A stretch of 64,000 nucleotides of DNA from positions 62,001-126,000 of the forward strand of contig NZ_QUEE01000015.1 in NCBI RefSeq assembly GCF_003477885.1, in the 5' to 3' direction. Shown one piece after another: positions 1 to 8,603 of this stretch (its first letter is position 1; every line of letters begins with the position of its first letter). The position numbers and the translations under genes are program-made. The notes beneath the pieces were generated by a model. That model worked only from the letters and a program-made list of their open reading frames with translations. It had not been told where the DNA came from and did no database searches. Source of the stretch: Lachnotalea sp. AF33-28. Its GTDB lineage: Bacteria; Bacillota; Clostridia; Lachnospirales; Lachnospiraceae.

Positions 1-72
1 CCCTATGAGGACCATACTCTGCCCTGTCATTCGCGGTAGGTTTACGACAACCGTGAACAGACAGTAACTCCA
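1..72. repeat. Right half of a long inverted-repeat element
   Basis: The first 72 bases align with the right arm of the inverted-repeat element at 29483-29713. Both share CCCTATGAGGACC, then a CTGCCC block, then a CCGTGA-CAG block and a terminal GTAACTC or GTTACTC. The left half would lie before the window. It is non-coding. Confidence 0.6.
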
Positions 73-108
73 TTCCTGCATTCTGCATGTCCCCGCTCCA
101 GTCCATGC

Positions 109-137
109 TTGCTGACCCGCCATAATAATGCTATACT
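109..137 (+). promoter_or_regulatory. Sigma-A-type promoter of the exonuclease gene
   Basis: TTGCTG (109-114) and TATACT (132-137) are separated by exactly 17 bases. They lie about 45 bases before the start codon at 182. Confidence 0.6.
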
Positions 138-181
138 GTAGGAATAACGCCCCCCAAACCATTCCGAAAGGAAGACAGCCA

Positions 182-1135
182 ATGAACTACATCCTATTGG
201 ACCTGGAATGGAACCAGTGTCCCACGGGCAAACAGGATGAAAATCCCGCCCTCCCCTTTGAAATTGTCGAGATCGGCGCCATAAAGCTGAACGATGCCCG
301 GGAAGATATCGGTCATTTCAGCGAACTCATACGCCCCACCCTTTATACCAGACTGCATTTCCGCACTCAGGAAATGCTCCATATCCCGGCCGCCGAGCTA
401 AACAGATCGCGTTTATTTCCGGAAGTCTTTGCCGACTTCATCGCCTGGTGCGGTGAGGATTATCGCTTCTGCACATGGGGATCCATGGATCTGACGGAAC
501 TGCAGCGCAATATCGACTATCACCATATAGAAAATCCCCTGCCTCTGCCACTGTTTTTCTTTGATGTGCAGAAGCTGTTCAGCCTCCTGTACGAAGACGG
601 CAAGAGCCGCAAATCCCTGGAATACGCCGTAGAGTATCTGAAGCTGGAAAAACCCCGCGTATTTCACCGCGCTTTTGACGATACCTGGTACACGGCGCTG
701 ATCATGCAGAAGATGAACCTGGAGCTGGTAAAGGACTATGCTTCTGTGGATTATTACCGGCCGCCCCGGAGCAGGGAAGAGGAAATCTACATGCAGTTTC
801 CCCGTTACTCCAAATTTGTATCCATGCCTTTTACCTCCAAAGAGGAGGTCATGGCGGATAAAGTGGTAACAGCAACCCGCTGTTACCAGTGTGGGAAGAT
901 GCTTCGCAAAAAAATCCGCTGGTTTGCCGGAAACAGCAATTCCAAGGTATACTACTGCCTGTGCATCTGCCCCAGCCACGGCTATCTCAAAGGCAAGATA
1001 CGGCTGAAAAAAGGTGCGGACAACTGCGTTTTTGCTGTTCGGACATTAAAGCTTGTAAATGAAGAGGAAGCTGCCGTGATCATGGAAAAACAGGATGCGG
1101 TAAGAGCTTCGCGGAGAAAGAAAAAGCACAGATGA
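182..1135 (+). CDS. DEDD-type 3'-5' exonuclease-domain protein
   Basis: This 317-residue protein belongs to the RNase T / DNA polymerase III epsilon exonuclease superfamily. The first acidic motif is visible at the N-terminus (LLDLEWNQ, with D and E as metal ligands), followed by FEIVEIGAIKL. A later HRAFDDTWYTA supplies the histidine and aspartate of Exo III. A C-terminal extension carries CYQCG and CLCICPSHG, which looks like a small Zn-ribbon, and the protein ends in a basic tail. ATG 182 was chosen over 128 because AGGAAG sits just upstream of it. The substrate cannot be told from sequence; RNA or single-stranded DNA trimming is usual for the family. Confidence 0.85.
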   Translation: MNYILLDLEWNQCPTGKQDENPALPFEIVEIGAIKLNDAREDIGHFSELIRPTLYTRLHFRTQEMLHIPAAELNRSRLFPEVFADFIAWCGEDYRFCTWGSMDLTELQRNIDYHHIENPLPLPLFFFDVQKLFSLLYEDGKSRKSLEYAVEYLKLEKPRVFHRAFDDTWYTALIMQKMNLELVKDYASVDYYRPPRSREEEIYMQFPRYSKFVSMPFTSKEEVMADKVVTATRCYQCGKMLRKKIRWFAGNSNSKVYYCLCICPSHGYLKGKIRLKKGADNCVFAVRTLKLVNEEEAAVIMEKQDAVRASRRKKKHR

Positions 1136-1160
1136 TGATCATCTGCGCTTTTTCTTTCTC
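1114..1160. terminator. Bidirectional terminator made from the 3' coding ends of two convergent genes
   Basis: Bases 1114-1136 and 1138-1160 are near-perfect reverse complements (23-base arms, one A/C mismatch) with A-rich and T-rich outer flanks. The hairpin spans both stop codons and both lysine/arginine-rich protein tails. Confidence 0.7.
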
Positions 1161-2641
1161 ATTCTCATTTTTATGCGTTTCTTAGAGCCGAATTTCAGTC
1201 TGTCAATCTGCCTGCTGCTTAATTTTCTTCTGCGGTGCATCTTCCGGCGGATCTTCAGTCCCAATATCAGCAGCATAAAGGCCAGAACCACAAGGAATAC
1301 CGTCCCGAAGACGTACCAGAGGTTGATCCGGATCACAGTTTTTTCCGGCACCGGGGCCAAAGTCTCCTGCTCCGGCAGTGTGGCCGGATGGGAACTGAAA
1401 TCAAATTTATTCTCCTGGGCAGTGGTGATCTTAAGATTCGCAGATCCCACGTGCATGCCCTGGTAGGTATAATTTACCGTTGCAAAATCCGAAGTTTTGT
1501 TGTTTTCGTCCTCAATATAGGTGAGACTGGCTTCCGTATCGAAGAAATTGGTTCCGGAGGGCAGGATCACCCATCCGTTATCGTCAAAATTGATAGAAAC
1601 CGTCCCGTCACCAAAAGCCGTATTGCCGGATTCAAAAAAGCTGTTTCTGTCCAGCGTATACCTGGTATCATAATCCGCTACGCGGTACATCTGAAAATGA
1701 TCGAACCCATAATCAAACAGCGCGCGGGTGGAGGTATAGGCGACGCCATTTCCGGGACAGTGCAGCACCACGCAGATCAGCTTCATATCGCCTTTTTCCG
1801 CATAGGTGACAAGCGTGTTGCCGGCCGGAGTCGTATAGCCTGTCTTTCCCGCCACATAGTATTCATACCGGTATTCGTTTAACAGCATGCGGTGCTTGGT
1901 ATAGACCGGATTTCTCTCCATCTTATTGGTGGGGGCCATATCGTGGCTGTAAGAACTGCAGATCCGCAGGAATGTCTCATTCTGTATACAGCCCTTCATG
2001 ATCATGGCCATATCATAAGCCGTGGTATAATGGTCTTCCGCATGCAGGCCGCTTGGATTGCTGAAATGCGTATTCTTCGCGCCCAGTTCGGCCGCCTTTT
2101 CATTCATCAGATCCGCAAAGGCGCTCATTGAGCCGGCCACATGCTCCGCCAGGCCGTTGGCGGCATCATTGGCTGAATGCAGAAGCAGCGCATAGAGGGA
2201 ATCCTCCACCGACATTTCCTCTCCCGGCACTATGCCGATGGCGGCTGCTCCGGAAATCAGGCTGTAGATAGCTTCTTTGGAATAGGTGACGGTTTCATCC
2301 AGAGAACAGTTTTCAATCACCAGCAAAGCGGTCAGTATCTTAGTGATGCTGGCCGGATAAAAAGTCTGATCCGCATTTTTCGCATATAAGACCGTGCCGT
2401 TCACCGCGTCCATCAAAATCACCCCGTCGGCGCCAACCTCCGGCGGCTCGGGCCAGTTCTGTGCGGTGACGTAACCGCCGCCCGCCGGCGCCTCCGGCTG
2501 CTGGTCTTCCTGTGATTCCTGGCCGTTTTCCCCGGCCGGTGGGGCATCCGCGCCTGTGGCATGGACAGGGCGGCCGATCAGTCCGCATATAAGGACGGCT
2601 GCCATCAGACAGCACAGCGTTCTGGAAAACTTATACTTCAT
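1139..2641 (-). CDS. D-alanyl-D-alanine carboxypeptidase (penicillin-binding protein, S11 family)
   Basis: This 500-residue secreted, membrane-anchored enzyme trims the terminal D-Ala from peptidoglycan stem peptides. It has a signal peptide (FSRTLCCLMAAVLICGL) and the three serine-enzyme motifs: SITK near residue 97, SAN near 154 and KTG near 265. A C-terminal transmembrane helix (FGTVFLVVLAFMLLILGL) is followed by an unusually basic cytoplasmic tail ending RKKKRR. ATG 2641 has an AGGAG ribosome site; an upstream extension to 2770 is unlikely. The gene overlaps the DUF1461 gene by 11 bases, so the two are probably co-transcribed. It resembles DacF/DacB-type enzymes of Clostridia. Confidence 0.9.
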   Translation of the reverse strand: MKYKFSRTLCCLMAAVLICGLIGRPVHATGADAPPAGENGQESQEDQQPEAPAGGGYVTAQNWPEPPEVGADGVILMDAVNGTVLYAKNADQTFYPASITKILTALLVIENCSLDETVTYSKEAIYSLISGAAAIGIVPGEEMSVEDSLYALLLHSANDAANGLAEHVAGSMSAFADLMNEKAAELGAKNTHFSNPSGLHAEDHYTTAYDMAMIMKGCIQNETFLRICSSYSHDMAPTNKMERNPVYTKHRMLLNEYRYEYYVAGKTGYTTPAGNTLVTYAEKGDMKLICVVLHCPGNGVAYTSTRALFDYGFDHFQMYRVADYDTRYTLDRNSFFESGNTAFGDGTVSINFDDNGWVILPSGTNFFDTEASLTYIEDENNKTSDFATVNYTYQGMHVGSANLKITTAQENKFDFSSHPATLPEQETLAPVPEKTVIRINLWYVFGTVFLVVLAFMLLILGLKIRRKMHRRRKLSSRQIDRLKFGSKKRIKMRMRKKKRR

Positions 2642-3356
2642 CAGAGGACTCCTTTCCTGGTTTTCCTTTTCTGCTCCAGGCCCCTCTGACGGTAATGATA
2701 AGCGAGGCCGCAAGCAGGACCAGCATGCTGCCGCCAAACAGCAGCCCGATGCGCAGCGCTGTGTCCACAAAAAAGCCCTCCGGAACGATATTTATCAGCA
2801 AATCCGTGGCAGGATCCAGAATCCACAGGTCATTGTCAAAAAAAATTTCATGGAACCGGTTAAAAGCGGCAGTGAAGTTGGAGGACATATATACGGCTAT
2901 GACTGCCGTCACTGCGGCGATCACAGCGGATACGCCCAGGCAAGAGCTGGCAAGCACTCTAAGGGTGCGGCGTTTCCTAAGCAGCAGCGCTGCGATACCC
3001 AGAACCAGTACAGCCGCACAGATCCGCCGTATCCAGATAGCTCCCATAAACAGAGATTTTACATCTTCCATATGTGAAATCTCACGCTGGTTAAAAAATT
3101 CCCGCGGCTGCCCGCCCACAATGCTGTTGATATGCAGATCGTCCCGTTTATCCTTTAAATAGTCCATCATCTCGTCCGTCACCCGCAGAAGTTCATCCAT
3201 CTCAACATTGATGGCCGCCGGCACACTGTATTTTTCGTATTCGCGCTGAAAGTATCCGGGTATGAAATAGACCACCGCTTCCACAGAGGTGATGAGCAAA
3301 ATCAGTATTATGGAAACAGCGCATAAAACACCTGTTAGTTTATCAAGAAATTTCAT
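2631..3356 (-). CDS. TIGR01906/DUF1461 family integral membrane protein
   Basis: A 241-residue membrane protein. One N-terminal helix (LCAVSIILILLITSVEAVVYF) is followed by an extracytoplasmic segment of about 90 residues with the family-typical order of a DELLRVT-like stretch, then FNQREISHMEDVK. Three more helices follow near residues 105, 135 and 205. The function of the family is unknown. Its 3' end overlaps the carboxypeptidase start, which suggests a two-gene cell-envelope operon. Confidence 0.75.
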   Translation of the reverse strand: MKFLDKLTGVLCAVSIILILLITSVEAVVYFIPGYFQREYEKYSVPAAINVEMDELLRVTDEMMDYLKDKRDDLHINSIVGGQPREFFNQREISHMEDVKSLFMGAIWIRRICAAVLVLGIAALLLRKRRTLRVLASSCLGVSAVIAAVTAVIAVYMSSNFTAAFNRFHEIFFDNDLWILDPATDLLINIVPEGFFVDTALRIGLLFGGSMLVLLAASLIITVRGAWSRKGKPGKESSDEV

Positions 3357-3385
3357 ATTTATGCCTTTCTGGAGAAGATATGTAA

Positions 3386-3510
3386 AAAGAATCCCGCTCG
3401 CGAAATTCTCCGCCTGCGGCGGGTCGCTTTAGCGACATGATTCCGCTGCGCCGCAGCGCGATCCACGCGGAGCGTTTTTATTATATAGGAGTACTTTCCT
3501 ATGTAATAAA
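3386..3510. repeat. Dispersed multi-hairpin repeat, copy 1
   Basis: This copy contains an imperfect GAATCCCGC hairpin, then CCGCCTGCGGCGGG, then GTCGCTTTAGCGAC, then a CCGCTGCGCCGCAGCG-type palindrome, and ends in ATAGGAGTACTTTCCTAT. The same order occurs at 13846, 16997 and 18157, all in this orientation. It fills part of the 525-base gap between the DUF1461 gene and the V-ATPase operon. I see no gene in 3511-3685. Confidence 0.8.
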
Positions 3511-3685
3511 GTGAGAATGTCTGTCGACATTATAGCATGAACCCCGCTATCTAAACAAGTAGATGAAAAAAAATTAGCCGCAGCAGCACTTTTGTAACAG
3601 TTCAGACGGCTCATCTTCTTGACCGAAGAAACCGGTCAAGAAGCATCGGATGTTCATAAAATCGCATTTTGCGGTTCATTGGCAC

Positions 3686-3714
3686 TTGATTATATTATTC
3701 ATATGAGTTATAAT
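3686..3714 (+). promoter_or_regulatory. Strong sigma-A-type promoter of a candidate small RNA
   Basis: TTGATT (3686-3691) and TATAAT (3709-3714) are spaced by 17 bases. No open reading frame with a ribosome site follows; a chain of hairpins does. Confidence 0.6.
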
Positions 3715-3719
3715 TGTAG

Positions 3720-3845
3720 CGAGGCACAGGTACAGCCTGCGCCTTATAGTCTCGTATATATGGTACAGTCCCCATATATACTCCATATCCAGGGAGTGCC
3801 GCAAGGGAATTGATCTTAAGTTCCTTTGCGGCACTCCTGTTTACT
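3720..3845 (+). ncRNA. Candidate small non-coding RNA with three hairpins
   Basis: Downstream of a good promoter are three hairpins. The first (3723-3743) has the loop TACAG. The second (3754-3781) has perfect 10-base arms and the loop TACAGTCC. The third (3791-3838) is a long GC-rich, terminator-like stem. Both upper hairpins present GGTACAG at the loop. The transcript would be about 120 bases. It matches no RNA family I recognise (not 6S, SRP, tmRNA or RNase P by hallmark motifs). Hairpin 3 may also end the minus-strand V-ATPase transcript. This is inference from structure only. Confidence 0.45.
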
Positions 3846-3882
3846 GCTATAACGCGGGCGGATCCGGTACAGAACAGCTCTG

Positions 3883-4509
3883 TCAGCCTGCGTTTTTGTC
3901 CTTCATTCTCTTAATCACTTTTAACCGGGTGAATTCTTCCCTTTCCTTTTCTTCCAGCTCATTGGTAATGGAATGAACAAGGCTTTCATAGCGCGGGATC
4001 GTGATGTTCTTCAGCGCGTTGGCCCGCTTCTGAGTCTTTTTGATGCTGGCGGCCAGCCGGTATGCCGATATCTCTATGGTGGACAGCTTTACGGTCAGTT
4101 CCTTCACCTTTTCAAACTGCAGCCTGGCAATATCCAGGGACTCGCTGGTGGAATTGTAACCGTACACCAGTTCCAGATCTTTTGTCTCACAGGAAACCAG
4201 CGGGATCTCCGTCCCCATGATACTGCGCAGCTTGATGCTGACAGAATCCTCCACCGGTACGGAAAATCCCACCTCTTCCAGATACCTCATGCCGTGCTCC
4301 ATGCTGGCCGTCTGCAGAGCCTGATAAGCCTCTGTAAAGGTCCTGTCGATCTCTGTCTGGACATTGGAGGCCTCCTGAATCAGCTGCATCATCTCGCGGA
4401 TCAGGATATTCCTCTTCTTATCCATCAGTTCGTAGCCCTGTCTGGCCAGCACGAGGGAATTTTTCAAAGCGATTAAATTACCTTTTGTGGCAAATGTGTT
4501 TGGATTCAT
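3883..4509 (-). CDS. ntpD: V-type ATP synthase subunit D (central stalk)
   Basis: This 208-residue, largely coiled-coil protein forms the central rotor shaft of the V1 domain. The N-terminal NPNTFATKGNLIALKNSL and the C-terminal long helix NALKNITIPRYESLVHSI are characteristic of the family, and the length is normal. It is the last gene of the nine-gene operon, 16 bases after ntpB. Confidence 0.95.
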   Translation of the reverse strand: MNPNTFATKGNLIALKNSLVLARQGYELMDKKRNILIREMMQLIQEASNVQTEIDRTFTEAYQALQTASMEHGMRYLEEVGFSVPVEDSVSIKLRSIMGTEIPLVSCETKDLELVYGYNSTSESLDIARLQFEKVKELTVKLSTIEISAYRLAASIKKTQKRANALKNITIPRYESLVHSITNELEEKEREEFTRLKVIKRMKDKNAG

Positions 4510-4525
4510 CTGTTTCCCTCACTTT

Positions 4526-5902
4526 TTACCGCTCTTTATAATACTTGTCAAGCACCTTGGTATCGATACGGTCCAGCTCTTCTCTGGGAAGCACGCTAAG
4601 CAGCTCCCATCCAAGATCCAGAGTTTCCTCGATGCTCCGGTTTTCTGTCTCACCCTGTCCGATATATCGTTCCTCGAACGCCTTGCCGAACTCCAGGTAT
4701 TTCTTATCGATAGCGGACAGCTCATCCTCGCCGATTACCGATGCCAGCGCTCTGGCATCCTCCACCTTGGCATAGGAAGAGAAGAGCTGGTTCGCCAGAT
4801 CCTGATGGTCCTCTCTCGTGTAGCCCTCGCCGATGCCGTCCTTCATCAGACGGGACAGGGACGGCAGCACACTGATGGGCGGATAGACCGACTGGCCGTT
4901 TAGTGTGCGGTCCAAAACGATCTGTCCTTCGGTAATATAGCCTGTCAGGTCCGGAATCGGATGTGTGATGTCGTCGTTGGGCATAGTCAGGATCGGGATC
5001 TGTGTAACCGATCCGTTCACCCCTTCCACGATACCGGCGCGTTCGTACAACGAGGCGAAATCCGAATACAGGTAGCCCGGGAAGCCTTTTCTGGAAGGGA
5101 TCTCCCCCTTGGAGGAGGAAACCTCACGCAGTGCCTCAGCATACGAGGTCATATCCGTCAGGATAACCAGGATATGCTTGCCGCAGTCAAATGCCAGATA
5201 CTCCGCCACTGTCAGCGCCACCTTCGGGGTGATCAGACGCTCAACCACCGGGTCATTTGCCAGATTGATGAACATCGCCACATGGGAGGATACGCCGGCC
5301 TCTTCAAAAGTGCGCTTAAAGAAGTCCGCTACGTCGTTCTTTACGCCCATAGCCGCGAACACGATTGCGAATTCCTCATCGGAATTGCTTCCCAGGGAAG
5401 CCTGTTTTACAATCTGTGCGGCCAGGCGGTCATGGGGCAGGCCGTTTCCGGAAAAGATCGGCAATTTCTGACCCCGGATCAGCGTGGTCAGGCCGTCGAT
5501 GGCGGAAATGCCGGTACGGATATAGTTACGCGGATACTCACGAGTCACTGGGTTTAACGGCAGGCCGTTTACATTGCGCTTCATCTCCGGCGCGATCTCG
5601 CCAAGACCGTCCACCGGCCTGCCGATCCCGTCAAAGGTTCGTCCCAGCATGTCGGGGGACAGGCCGATTTCCATAGGATGGCCTGTCAGCTTTGTATGGG
5701 TATTCTGTAAGGACATGTTGCCGGTGCCTTCAAAAACCTGTATGATCGCCTTGTCCTCATATACTTCTATGATACGGCCCAGCTTCCGCTCATTGCCGCC
5801 CACTGTAATCTCCACGATTTCCTCATAGGCAGCGCCGCTCACACCTTCCAATGCAATCAGGGGACCGCTGATACTGCTTAAGCCTAAATATTCAATTGAC
5901 AT
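4526..5902 (-). CDS. ntpB: V-type ATP synthase subunit B (non-catalytic)
   Basis: This 458-residue protein is the regulatory nucleotide-binding subunit that alternates with A in the V1 hexamer. The normal P-loop is replaced by SGNGLPHDRLAAQI, as expected for B subunits, and the arginine-finger region SLSRLMKDGIG is present. It lies 12 bases after ntpA, with its own ribosome site (GGAGGGATGAGAT). Confidence 0.96.
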   Translation of the reverse strand: MSIEYLGLSSISGPLIALEGVSGAAYEEIVEITVGGNERKLGRIIEVYEDKAIIQVFEGTGNMSLQNTHTKLTGHPMEIGLSPDMLGRTFDGIGRPVDGLGEIAPEMKRNVNGLPLNPVTREYPRNYIRTGISAIDGLTTLIRGQKLPIFSGNGLPHDRLAAQIVKQASLGSNSDEEFAIVFAAMGVKNDVADFFKRTFEEAGVSSHVAMFINLANDPVVERLITPKVALTVAEYLAFDCGKHILVILTDMTSYAEALREVSSSKGEIPSRKGFPGYLYSDFASLYERAGIVEGVNGSVTQIPILTMPNDDITHPIPDLTGYITEGQIVLDRTLNGQSVYPPISVLPSLSRLMKDGIGEGYTREDHQDLANQLFSSYAKVEDARALASVIGEDELSAIDKKYLEFGKAFEERYIGQGETENRSIEETLDLGWELLSVLPREELDRIDTKVLDKYYKER

Positions 5903-5914
5903 ATCTCATCCCTC

Positions 5915-7681
5915 CTATGCATTTTTCTCAAGAACTCTGTCATAAAAATCGTCGATCTCTTTCTTATAATCGTCAAATTTCTCCAGCTCATCATTTCCCA
6001 CGTCGTACTTAATCGAAATGATATGCTCGAAAATCGGTTCGGATTTCAGCACGGAGATGGGCATCCCAAGGGATACCAAGGATTTCGCCTTCTTGTTCAG
6101 ATACAGGATGATGTCCATCATCTTCATCTGCTTGCTCATCGGCACACAGGTGTCCTCCGGATGGAACGCGTTCTGCTGCAGAAATCCCAGTCGGATCACT
6201 CTGGCTATCTCCAGCGTGAGCTTCTGGTCATCGGGCAGCACGTCGCTTCCGATCAGCTTGACGATCTCCATCAGGCTGCTCTCCTGGTTTAATATGGCGA
6301 TCAGGCGGTTGCGGTAATCGATGAAATTCTTATCCACATTTTCAGCGTACCAGGGCGCCAGATCGTTGATATACTCGCTGTAGCTGGTCAGCCAGTGAAT
6401 GGCCGGGAAATGCCGGGAGTAGGCCAGGGATTTATCCAGCCCCCAGAAGCAACGCACGAAACGTTTTGTATTCTGTGTTACCGGCTCGGAGAAATCACCG
6501 CCCTGGGGCGATACCGCGCCGATGATGGACACGCTGCCCTCCGTGCCGTTTAAATTCTGCATCATACCGGCTCTCTCATAAAAAGCGGACAGGCGGGAGG
6601 CCAGATACGCGGGGAAGCCTTCCTCCGCAGGCATTTCCTCCAGGCGGCCGGACAGCTCTCTAAGCGCCTCTGCCCATCTTGAGGTGGAATCCGCCATGAT
6701 TGCCACATGATATCCCATATCTCTGTAGTATTCCGCCAGCGTCACTCCCGTATATATGCTGGCCTCACGGGCGGCAACAGGCATGTTGGAGGTGTTAGCG
6801 ATCAGCGTGGTGCGCGCCATCAGCGCGTTGCCGGTCTTGGGATCCACCAGTTTTGTAAAGTCCTCCAGCACCTGGGTCATCTCATTACCACGCTCGCCGC
6901 ATCCGATGTAGATAATAATATCCGCATCGGACCACTTGGCGATCTGATGCTGTGTCATCGTCTTTCCGGTGCCGAAACCGCCGGGAATAGCTGCGGTTCC
7001 GCCCTTGGCGATGGGAAACAGCGTATCCAGGATTCTCTGGCCGGTCAGCAGAGGCTTGCTGGCCGGAAAACGCTTGTTCACAGGCCTGGGCACACGAATC
7101 GGCCACTTCTGTGTCATTGTCAGGTTGACCTCATCCCCGCTGGGTGTCTGAAGCACTGCCAGCGTATCGTTTATCGTATAGCTGCCGTCCGGCACAACGG
7201 AGAGAATGGTTCCCTCCAGATCCGGGCTGACCATAACCTTATGCACAATCGCAGAAGTCTCGGGTACCTCCGCAATGATCGTACCGCCGTAAACAGTCTG
7301 CCCCGGCTCAATAACCATGTGGGTATCCCACAGCTTGCCGGTATCCAGCGAATCAACGTTAATACCTCTTGATATATAGGCGCCCCCGCTCTTTGCGATC
7401 TCGCTTAGCGGGCGCTCAATCCCGTCAAAGATATTGTTCAGTATGCCCGGAGCCAGAATTACGGACAGCGCGGAACCGGTAGCGGTTACCTCTTCTCCTG
7501 GCTTTAATCCGGTGGTTTCCTCAAACACCTGTATCGTTGTGGTGTCCGAAGTCAGGCCGATGACTTCTCCGACCAGTCTTTCTTTACCCACGTATACCAT
7601 CTCAGACATGCGAAATCCCGTGTTTCCCTTGAGATATACGACAGGGCCGTTAATGCCATATATTGTTCCGGTCTTAAGCAT
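5915..7681 (-). CDS. ntpA: V-type ATP synthase subunit A (catalytic)
   Basis: This 588-residue catalytic subunit has the Walker A sequence GGFGTGKT near residues 232-239, followed by IYIGCGERGNEM, and MADSTSRWAEALRE further on. The A-type non-homologous insert (VYGGTIIAEVPETSAIVHK) lies before the P-loop. ATG 7681 is preceded by GGAGGT; the open frame continues upstream only inside ntpE, whose stop it overlaps by 8 bases. It hydrolyses or makes ATP in the V1 sector. Confidence 0.96.
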   Translation of the reverse strand: MLKTGTIYGINGPVVYLKGNTGFRMSEMVYVGKERLVGEVIGLTSDTTTIQVFEETTGLKPGEEVTATGSALSVILAPGILNNIFDGIERPLSEIAKSGGAYISRGINVDSLDTGKLWDTHMVIEPGQTVYGGTIIAEVPETSAIVHKVMVSPDLEGTILSVVPDGSYTINDTLAVLQTPSGDEVNLTMTQKWPIRVPRPVNKRFPASKPLLTGQRILDTLFPIAKGGTAAIPGGFGTGKTMTQHQIAKWSDADIIIYIGCGERGNEMTQVLEDFTKLVDPKTGNALMARTTLIANTSNMPVAAREASIYTGVTLAEYYRDMGYHVAIMADSTSRWAEALRELSGRLEEMPAEEGFPAYLASRLSAFYERAGMMQNLNGTEGSVSIIGAVSPQGGDFSEPVTQNTKRFVRCFWGLDKSLAYSRHFPAIHWLTSYSEYINDLAPWYAENVDKNFIDYRNRLIAILNQESSLMEIVKLIGSDVLPDDQKLTLEIARVIRLGFLQQNAFHPEDTCVPMSKQMKMMDIILYLNKKAKSLVSLGMPISVLKSEPIFEHIISIKYDVGNDELEKFDDYKKEIDDFYDRVLEKNA

Positions 7682-8261
7682 GCAGCCTACCTCCGTCCAA
7701 TGTAAAGTTTTCCCGTGCTTCCGCCAGTTTCGCAGCAAAGGAATTGTCTATCAGGATATGTTTGCCGGGGATTACCGCCCGTATACCCCCGCGGAAAGAA
7801 TACTCACTGACCGTCAGCCGGATGCCCGCAGCAATTTCAAGACCGCGGCGTCTCTCCTCATCGGCGGGATCGATATAGACGATTAATTCCTGGCCCGCGG
7901 CAAAATCCTTAGCTTCTTTTATTTTCTTTTTCAGATATGCCTCATAATCCGGAGTTTCCATGAACTCAGCAAGCAGATTCTCAACCTCAACAAACAGCTT
8001 ATCCTCCAGATCAGCCACCTTGCGGCTCATCCGCTGGCGGATCATGATTTGCTCCTTGGACAGTTCCTTGTTCATATCGCGTTCGAACCGCTGCACCTCC
8101 AGCTTCAGACGCAGCTGCGCCTGGGCTGTTTCATTTTCCACATGCTGTTCATACATCTGATCTAACGCGTCCTTATACTCATGGAACAGCGCCATACTCC
8201 TGCTTCTGGCGTCTTCCATGGATGTTTCCAAAAATTTCTGCAGTTTTTCCTCGGTTGTCAC
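7674..8261 (-). CDS. ntpE: V-type ATP synthase subunit E (peripheral stalk)
   Basis: A 195-residue protein with a long charged N-terminal coiled coil (about residues 1-110) and a globular C-terminal domain with GGIRAVIPGKHILIDNSF. This is the architecture of subunit E, which forms the peripheral stator with the G/H subunit. It overlaps ntpA by 8 bases and lies 36 bases after ntpF. Confidence 0.92.
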   Translation of the reverse strand: MTTEEKLQKFLETSMEDARSRSMALFHEYKDALDQMYEQHVENETAQAQLRLKLEVQRFERDMNKELSKEQIMIRQRMSRKVADLEDKLFVEVENLLAEFMETPDYEAYLKKKIKEAKDFAAGQELIVYIDPADEERRRGLEIAAGIRLTVSEYSFRGGIRAVIPGKHILIDNSFAAKLAEARENFTLDGGRLHA

Positions 8262-8297
8262 TTGTTCTCACCTTCTATTCAAAATTAGATACATAGC

Positions 8298-8603
8298 CTA
8301 CAATTTTAACCCGATGGCTTCGTTTACATAAGACGTGATAAAGTCCGGTTTTCTGCCGGTGCCGTGTCTGTCGGGAATCTCAAGGAAGAGCGGAAGCCGG
8401 CTCATCTTGAGATCCTCCACAAGCTCCGGAAACTTCCGGCCGAAATATTCGGTGATCAGGACAATCCCTATGTCCTTTTCGGCCGTTACCTTATCCACCA
8501 CATCTTTAAACTCCTGCTTTTCATGAACAACCACACCTTCCACGCCGGCCAGACGCATGCCGGTACAGGTATCACGGTTGTCACTGATCAGAAACATCCG
8601 CAT
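8298..8603 (-). CDS. ntpF: V-type ATP synthase subunit F
   Basis: A 101-residue CheY-like fold subunit that sits on the central stalk. The opening MFLISDNRDTCTGMRLAGVEG and the central GIVLITEYFG are typical. Its start codon shares a base with the stop codon of ntpK (TAATG), which implies translational coupling. The name follows the bacterial V-ATPase F subunit; some nomenclatures call it G. Confidence 0.93.
   Translation of the reverse strand: MRMFLISDNRDTCTGMRLAGVEGVVVHEKQEFKDVVDKVTAEKDIGIVLITEYFGRKFPELVEDLKMSRLPLFLEIPDRHGTGRKPDFITSYVNEAIGLKL

Noticed and set aside
413..979. 188-residue minus-strand reading frame opposite the exonuclease
   Set aside because: It lies wholly inside a well-supported gene, has no ribosome site and no recognisable domain; a frame shadow.
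3619..3813. 64-residue frame across the candidate small RNA
   Set aside because: No ribosome site, crosses the promoter and hairpins; the RNA explanation fits better.
6707..7372. 221-residue plus-strand frame inside ntpA
   Set aside because: Antisense shadow of the catalytic V-ATPase subunit; Walker and other motifs are on the other strand.
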